Shown here: positions 63,075-64,000 of the stretch, piece by piece
How the letters are laid out: each line of letters opens with the position of its first letter
How positions within the stretch are numbered: position 1 is the first letter of the stretch
NCBI RefSeq assembly: GCF_047238265.1
Contig: NZ_JBDFMM010000001.1
Coordinates: 1,984,001 to 2,048,000 of the forward strand
Origin: Paenibacillus_F sp047238265
GTDB lineage: Bacteria > Bacillota > Bacilli > Paenibacillales > NBRC-103111
Direction: 5' to 3'
Length of the DNA stretch: 64,000 bases
Translations under genes and position numbers: made by a program
Notes under the pieces: model-generated
Told to the model about the DNA's origin: nothing
Databases searched by the model: none
What the model saw: the letters and a program-made list of their open reading frames with translations, nothing else

Positions 63075-64000
63075 GTGCGGGAGAATGATCCGCTGATGGA
63101 CGGAGCCGAAGCGGAAGCGAGACGCAGCCGCCCGCCGGATAGTCCGGCGGCGGAGGTGCGCGCTTCCGGCGGAAAAAGCTCCGATGGCAGACTTGCCTGG
63201 TGGCGTGAGGCGCGTTTCGGGATGTTTGTCCATTGGGGGCCGTACTCGCTGCTCGGAGGAAGATGGAACGGGGAGGAAGTCGAGGCCGCCTACGCCGAGC
63301 ATATTCAGCTTAGAGGACGTATTCCCGTCCGGGAGTACGAGAAGGTGGCCGCCGGCATGGACCTGAGCGGTTTTCAGGCGGACGAGTGGGTCGCCGCCGC
63401 CAAAGAAGCCGGCATGAAATATATGATCGTCACGGCGAAGCATCATGACGGGTTTGCCATGTACGACTCGCAAGCGAGCGGATACAACATCGTGCGGCTC
63501 GGTCCGAGCGGCCGGGACCCGATCCGCGAATTAAGCGAGGCATGCGGAAGAGGCGGAATTACATTCTGCCTCTATTACTCCCATGCGATGGACTGGCATC
63601 ACCCTGATTCCCAAGGAAATACATGGGATTACCCCGATAATATCGGGGCCTGGGACACGCTCGAAAGCTGGACCCGGGATGAAGCGAAGAGCCGCAGATT
63701 TCACCGGTATTTGCGGGAGAAAGCGTTCCCCCAAATCCGCGAGTTGCTCACCGGTTACGGGCCCGTCGGCATTCTCTGGTTCGACTGCGGCCATAAAATC
63801 ACGGATGAGCAGGGACGCGAGTTCGCCGAACTGGTCCGTTCGATTCAGCCCGGCTGCCTGATCAACAAACGGATCCGTTCCGACGCATACGCAGATTACG
63901 GCAATCCGGGAGACAACCAGCTCAGCGTCCGGGTAACCCGGCCGGATTGGGAATCGATTTTCACACTGAACGATTCGTGGGGCTTCCGTCATGCGGACCG
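63075..64000 (+). CDS. GH29 family alpha-L-fucosidase, 5' part
   Basis: GTG start at 63075 behind GTGAGGGATG; open to the end of the window (308 codons seen, 3' end missing). No signal peptide. A Pro/Ala-rich leader of about 38 residues precedes the catalytic barrel: LAWWREARFGMFVHWGPYS, YMIVTAKHHDGFAMYDS, YYSHAMDWHHPD and VGILWFDCGHK. The Asp of WFD is the expected nucleophile. GH29 enzymes release alpha-L-fucose. Third gene after the heparinase-like protein and cupin, so intracellular breakdown of a fucosylated or uronate-rich glycan is likely. Confidence 0.88.
   Translation, partial: MRENDPLMDGAEAEARRSRPPDSPAAEVRASGGKSSDGRLAWWREARFGMFVHWGPYSLLGGRWNGEEVEAAYAEHIQLRGRIPVREYEKVAAGMDLSGFQADEWVAAAKEAGMKYMIVTAKHHDGFAMYDSQASGYNIVRLGPSGRDPIRELSEACGRGGITFCLYYSHAMDWHHPDSQGNTWDYPDNIGAWDTLESWTRDEAKSRRFHRYLREKAFPQIRELLTGYGPVGILWFDCGHKITDEQGREFAELVRSIQPGCLINKRIRSDAYADYGNPGDNQLSVRVTRPDWESIFTLNDSWGFRHAD

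Overview
The window (about 53% GC by eye) reads as chromosome of a spore-forming Bacillota in the Paenibacillaceae, most likely Paenibacillus or a close relative. The evidence is AGGAGG-type ribosome sites with many TTG/GTG starts, Bacillus-like RsbV-RsbW-SigB, a DynA-type tandem dynamin, GerMN and copper-amine-oxidase-like/AMIN envelope proteins, an SLH-domain protein, ParE-ParC, and large carbohydrate-active enzymes. No rRNA, tRNA, CRISPR array, insertion sequence or prophage was seen. The species cannot be named from sequence alone.

Layout. 0-6.7 kb: a signalling block with the end of a PP2C phosphatase, a large hybrid histidine kinase with three receiver domains, a CheR-type methyltransferase (frameshifted) and a receiver-histidine kinase. 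The first three resemble the RsbY/RsbK/RsbM control module of Bacillus cereus sigma-B. 7-16.3 kb: a stress region with a first glgC plus a YflT-like stress protein, dps with a 52-residue membrane protein, a YtxG-like protein, rsbV-rsbW-sigB, a CorA-type transporter, and YtxH-, DUF5665- and GlsB-like membrane proteins. Several of these carry a shared promoter motif, GTTTCR-N14/15-GGGTAR, that fits sigma-B. 16.3-19.5 kb: a LysR regulator divergent from leuC (frameshifted) and leuD. 19.7-29.6 kb: an envelope group (amidase, GerMN lipoprotein, SLH protein), endonuclease III, a small unknown protein and a tandem dynamin. 30-44.5 kb: a heterodimeric ABC exporter, an acyltransferase, a lipoprotein, a GDSL esterase with an ABC-2 transporter, parE-parC, two small proteins and a MarR regulator. 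44.5-46.1 kb: a pseudouridine synthase and an rRNA-type methyltransferase on the minus strand. 46.3-54 kb: the glycogen locus glgB-glgC-glgD, followed by glgA fused to a GH13 oligo-1,6-glucosidase-like domain. 54-57 kb: a secreted SH3-like repeat protein, a NUDIX hydrolase and a small anchored protein. 57-64 kb: a polysaccharide-use region with a secreted beta-helix protein, a cytoplasmic heparinase II/III-like protein, a cupin (frameshifted) and a GH29 fucosidase cut by the window end.

How the parts fit. The inferred chain is hybrid kinase (modulated by methylation) to PP2C phosphatase to RsbV/RsbW to SigB. SigB would then drive its own operon, dps and several small membrane stress proteins, and perhaps the first glgC. 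This would link general stress to glycogen synthesis. The standout items are the GlgA-glucosidase fusion, the stress-signalling module with its promoter set, a 19-unit 9-bp minisatellite after the heparinase gene that stays open in that gene's frame, and three frameshifts that are each repaired by removing one T (cheR, leuC, cupin). The last could be real mutations or sequence errors.
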